IMG/VR virus record: IMGVR_UViG_3300015360_000112
Span: 1 to 35,301 of that record
Source of the DNA: a virus
DNA: 35,301 nt
Strand: one strand, 5' to 3'
Shown here: one piece after another, positions 34,967 through 35,301 of the stretch
Position numbering within the stretch: the first letter of the stretch is position 1
Layout of the letters: every line of letters begins with the position of its first letter
Position numbers and translations under genes: made by a program
The notes under the pieces: generated by a model
What the model was told of the DNA's origin: nothing
The model's input: the letters and a program-made list of their open reading frames with translations, nothing else
The model's database searches: none

Positions 34967-35301
34967 ACGCTTTTTCTTACATAAGTTACACCATTTACCG
35001 TTATCTCTTGAATCTCTAGAGTCAAAGGTTCTAAGGGACTAAGTTCAAGGTTCTGAGAGTTGCGAACGCCGAGGAAACGGCAGTTGTCGAACCAGGAATC
35101 ACTGAACCAATAGAGGTCGAGCTTACGCCCGCCGATGCGTCTCCACATTCCAATGACACGACGATTCAGGACGACCTTGGCGACCGAGCCGAGAGCAATA
35201 ACTATGTCTTCACCATTCCAATCGTAATCCAGTAACTCATATAAGTTAGCAGGAGAGTAGCCTTCTTCTTCTATTTCTTCGATAGCATAGTCGGAAGATA
35301 C
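34963..35301 (-). CDS. Hypothetical protein, 5' end beyond window
   Basis: The frame is open from the right edge to a TGA overlapping the next start: 112 codons reading DYAIEEIEEEGYSPANLYEL near the edge, then VVLNRRVIGMWRRIGGRKLD and a beta-rich C-terminus (LELSPLEPLTLEIQEITVNG, VTYVRKSV). Several Met codons (e.g. at 35148) exist, but the upstream part is equally protein-like, so the true start is probably outside. The RNRRVIG..RRIGG part is basic. No family recognised. Confidence 0.6.
   Translation of the reverse strand, partial: VSSDYAIEEIEEEGYSPANLYELLDYDWNGEDIVIALGSVAKVVLNRRVIGMWRRIGGRKLDLYWFSDSWFDNCRFLGVRNSQNLELSPLEPLTLEIQEITVNGVTYVRKSV

Noticed and set aside
1-35301. Alternative genetic code
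   Set aside because: TGA serves as stop in several coupled genes (ATGA overlaps) and all conserved proteins read through in the standard code.
1-35301. Temperate phage with integrase/repressor
   Set aside because: No recombinase catalytic pattern, attachment repeat or CI/Cro-type gene found; NinG and ERF alone do not imply lysogeny.
1-35301. Direct terminal repeat at the window ends
   Set aside because: The first and last bases do not match; only the inner paralogous genes share sequence.
1-35301. N4-like phage because of the N4-gp56-type capsid
   Set aside because: No giant virion RNA polymerase or N4 replication genes; this capsid family is widespread.

Overview
The window is most of a tailed double-stranded DNA phage genome (or prophage-like contig), about 35 kb. 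Nearly every gene reads on the minus strand. The morphogenesis genes on the right form a recognisable set: small and large terminase, portal, scaffold, N4-gp56-type capsid, head-tail adaptor, T7-gp12/P22-gp10-like tail protein, and two large virion-associated proteins. No tape-measure, major tail or sheath gene is visible, which points to a short-tailed (podovirus-like) virion. No integrase or CI-type repressor is seen. The standard genetic code fits, with TGA used as a stop. The host is bacterial with peptidoglycan, since a lytic transglycosylase and an amidase are present. Almost no gene has a Shine-Dalgarno sequence; starts have A/T-rich contexts such as AGTATG or CAATATG, while promoters are sigma70-like (TTGACA/TATAAT). 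That combination suggests a host using SD-independent initiation. A candidate-phylum bacterium is one possibility; Bacteroidota is less likely given the promoters. The host cannot be named from the sequence.

Layout from right to left, in the direction of transcription: (i) 35.3-34.1 kb, small unknown genes; (ii) 34.1-33.7 kb, promoter, terminator-like hairpin and one small gene; (iii) 33.74-28.2 kb, late promoter, structured leader, terminases, portal, scaffold and capsid; (iv) 28.1-21.1 kb, a GroES-like co-chaperonin and a sugar-nucleotide/glycosyltransferase cassette (two glycosyltransferases, GDP-mannose 4,6-dehydratase, C-methyltransferase, cupin, PerA-like aminotransferase); (v) 21.0-12.76 kb, adaptor, tail and internal virion proteins; (vi) 12.77-12.29 kb, two plus-strand membrane proteins convergent with the late operon; (vii) 12.2-7.55 kb, a membrane/lysis and DNA-metabolism operon (TM-coiled-coil pair, zinc-ribbon pair, small metallopeptidase, DEDD exonuclease, amidase, holin-like proteins); (viii) 7.5-6.2 kb, a replication initiator gene carrying five 11-bp iterons, behind an attenuator-like leader; (ix) 6.1-0 kb, an early operon (lytic transglycosylase, ERF recombinase, NinG, HNH endonuclease, DNA methyltransferase, small membrane proteins).

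The most unusual feature is a family of three matching RNA elements at 33.65-33.70, 21.06-21.11 and 11.90-11.96 kb. Each has a conserved AACTAAATA..GCTGA start, a 3-bp hairpin whose middle pair covaries (G-C, T-A, C-G), and an intrinsic terminator that starts at a conserved AGGC and has a 5-nt loop. Two lie right at predicted transcription starts and one lies inside the late operon. Two diverged promoter-terminator leaders (7.4 and 34.0 kb) look related. Since essential genes lie downstream of these terminators, a genome-wide attenuation or processive antitermination circuit is plausible. The sugar cassette next to the capsid gene suggests that the phage makes its own C-methylated amino-deoxysugar to decorate virions or another target.
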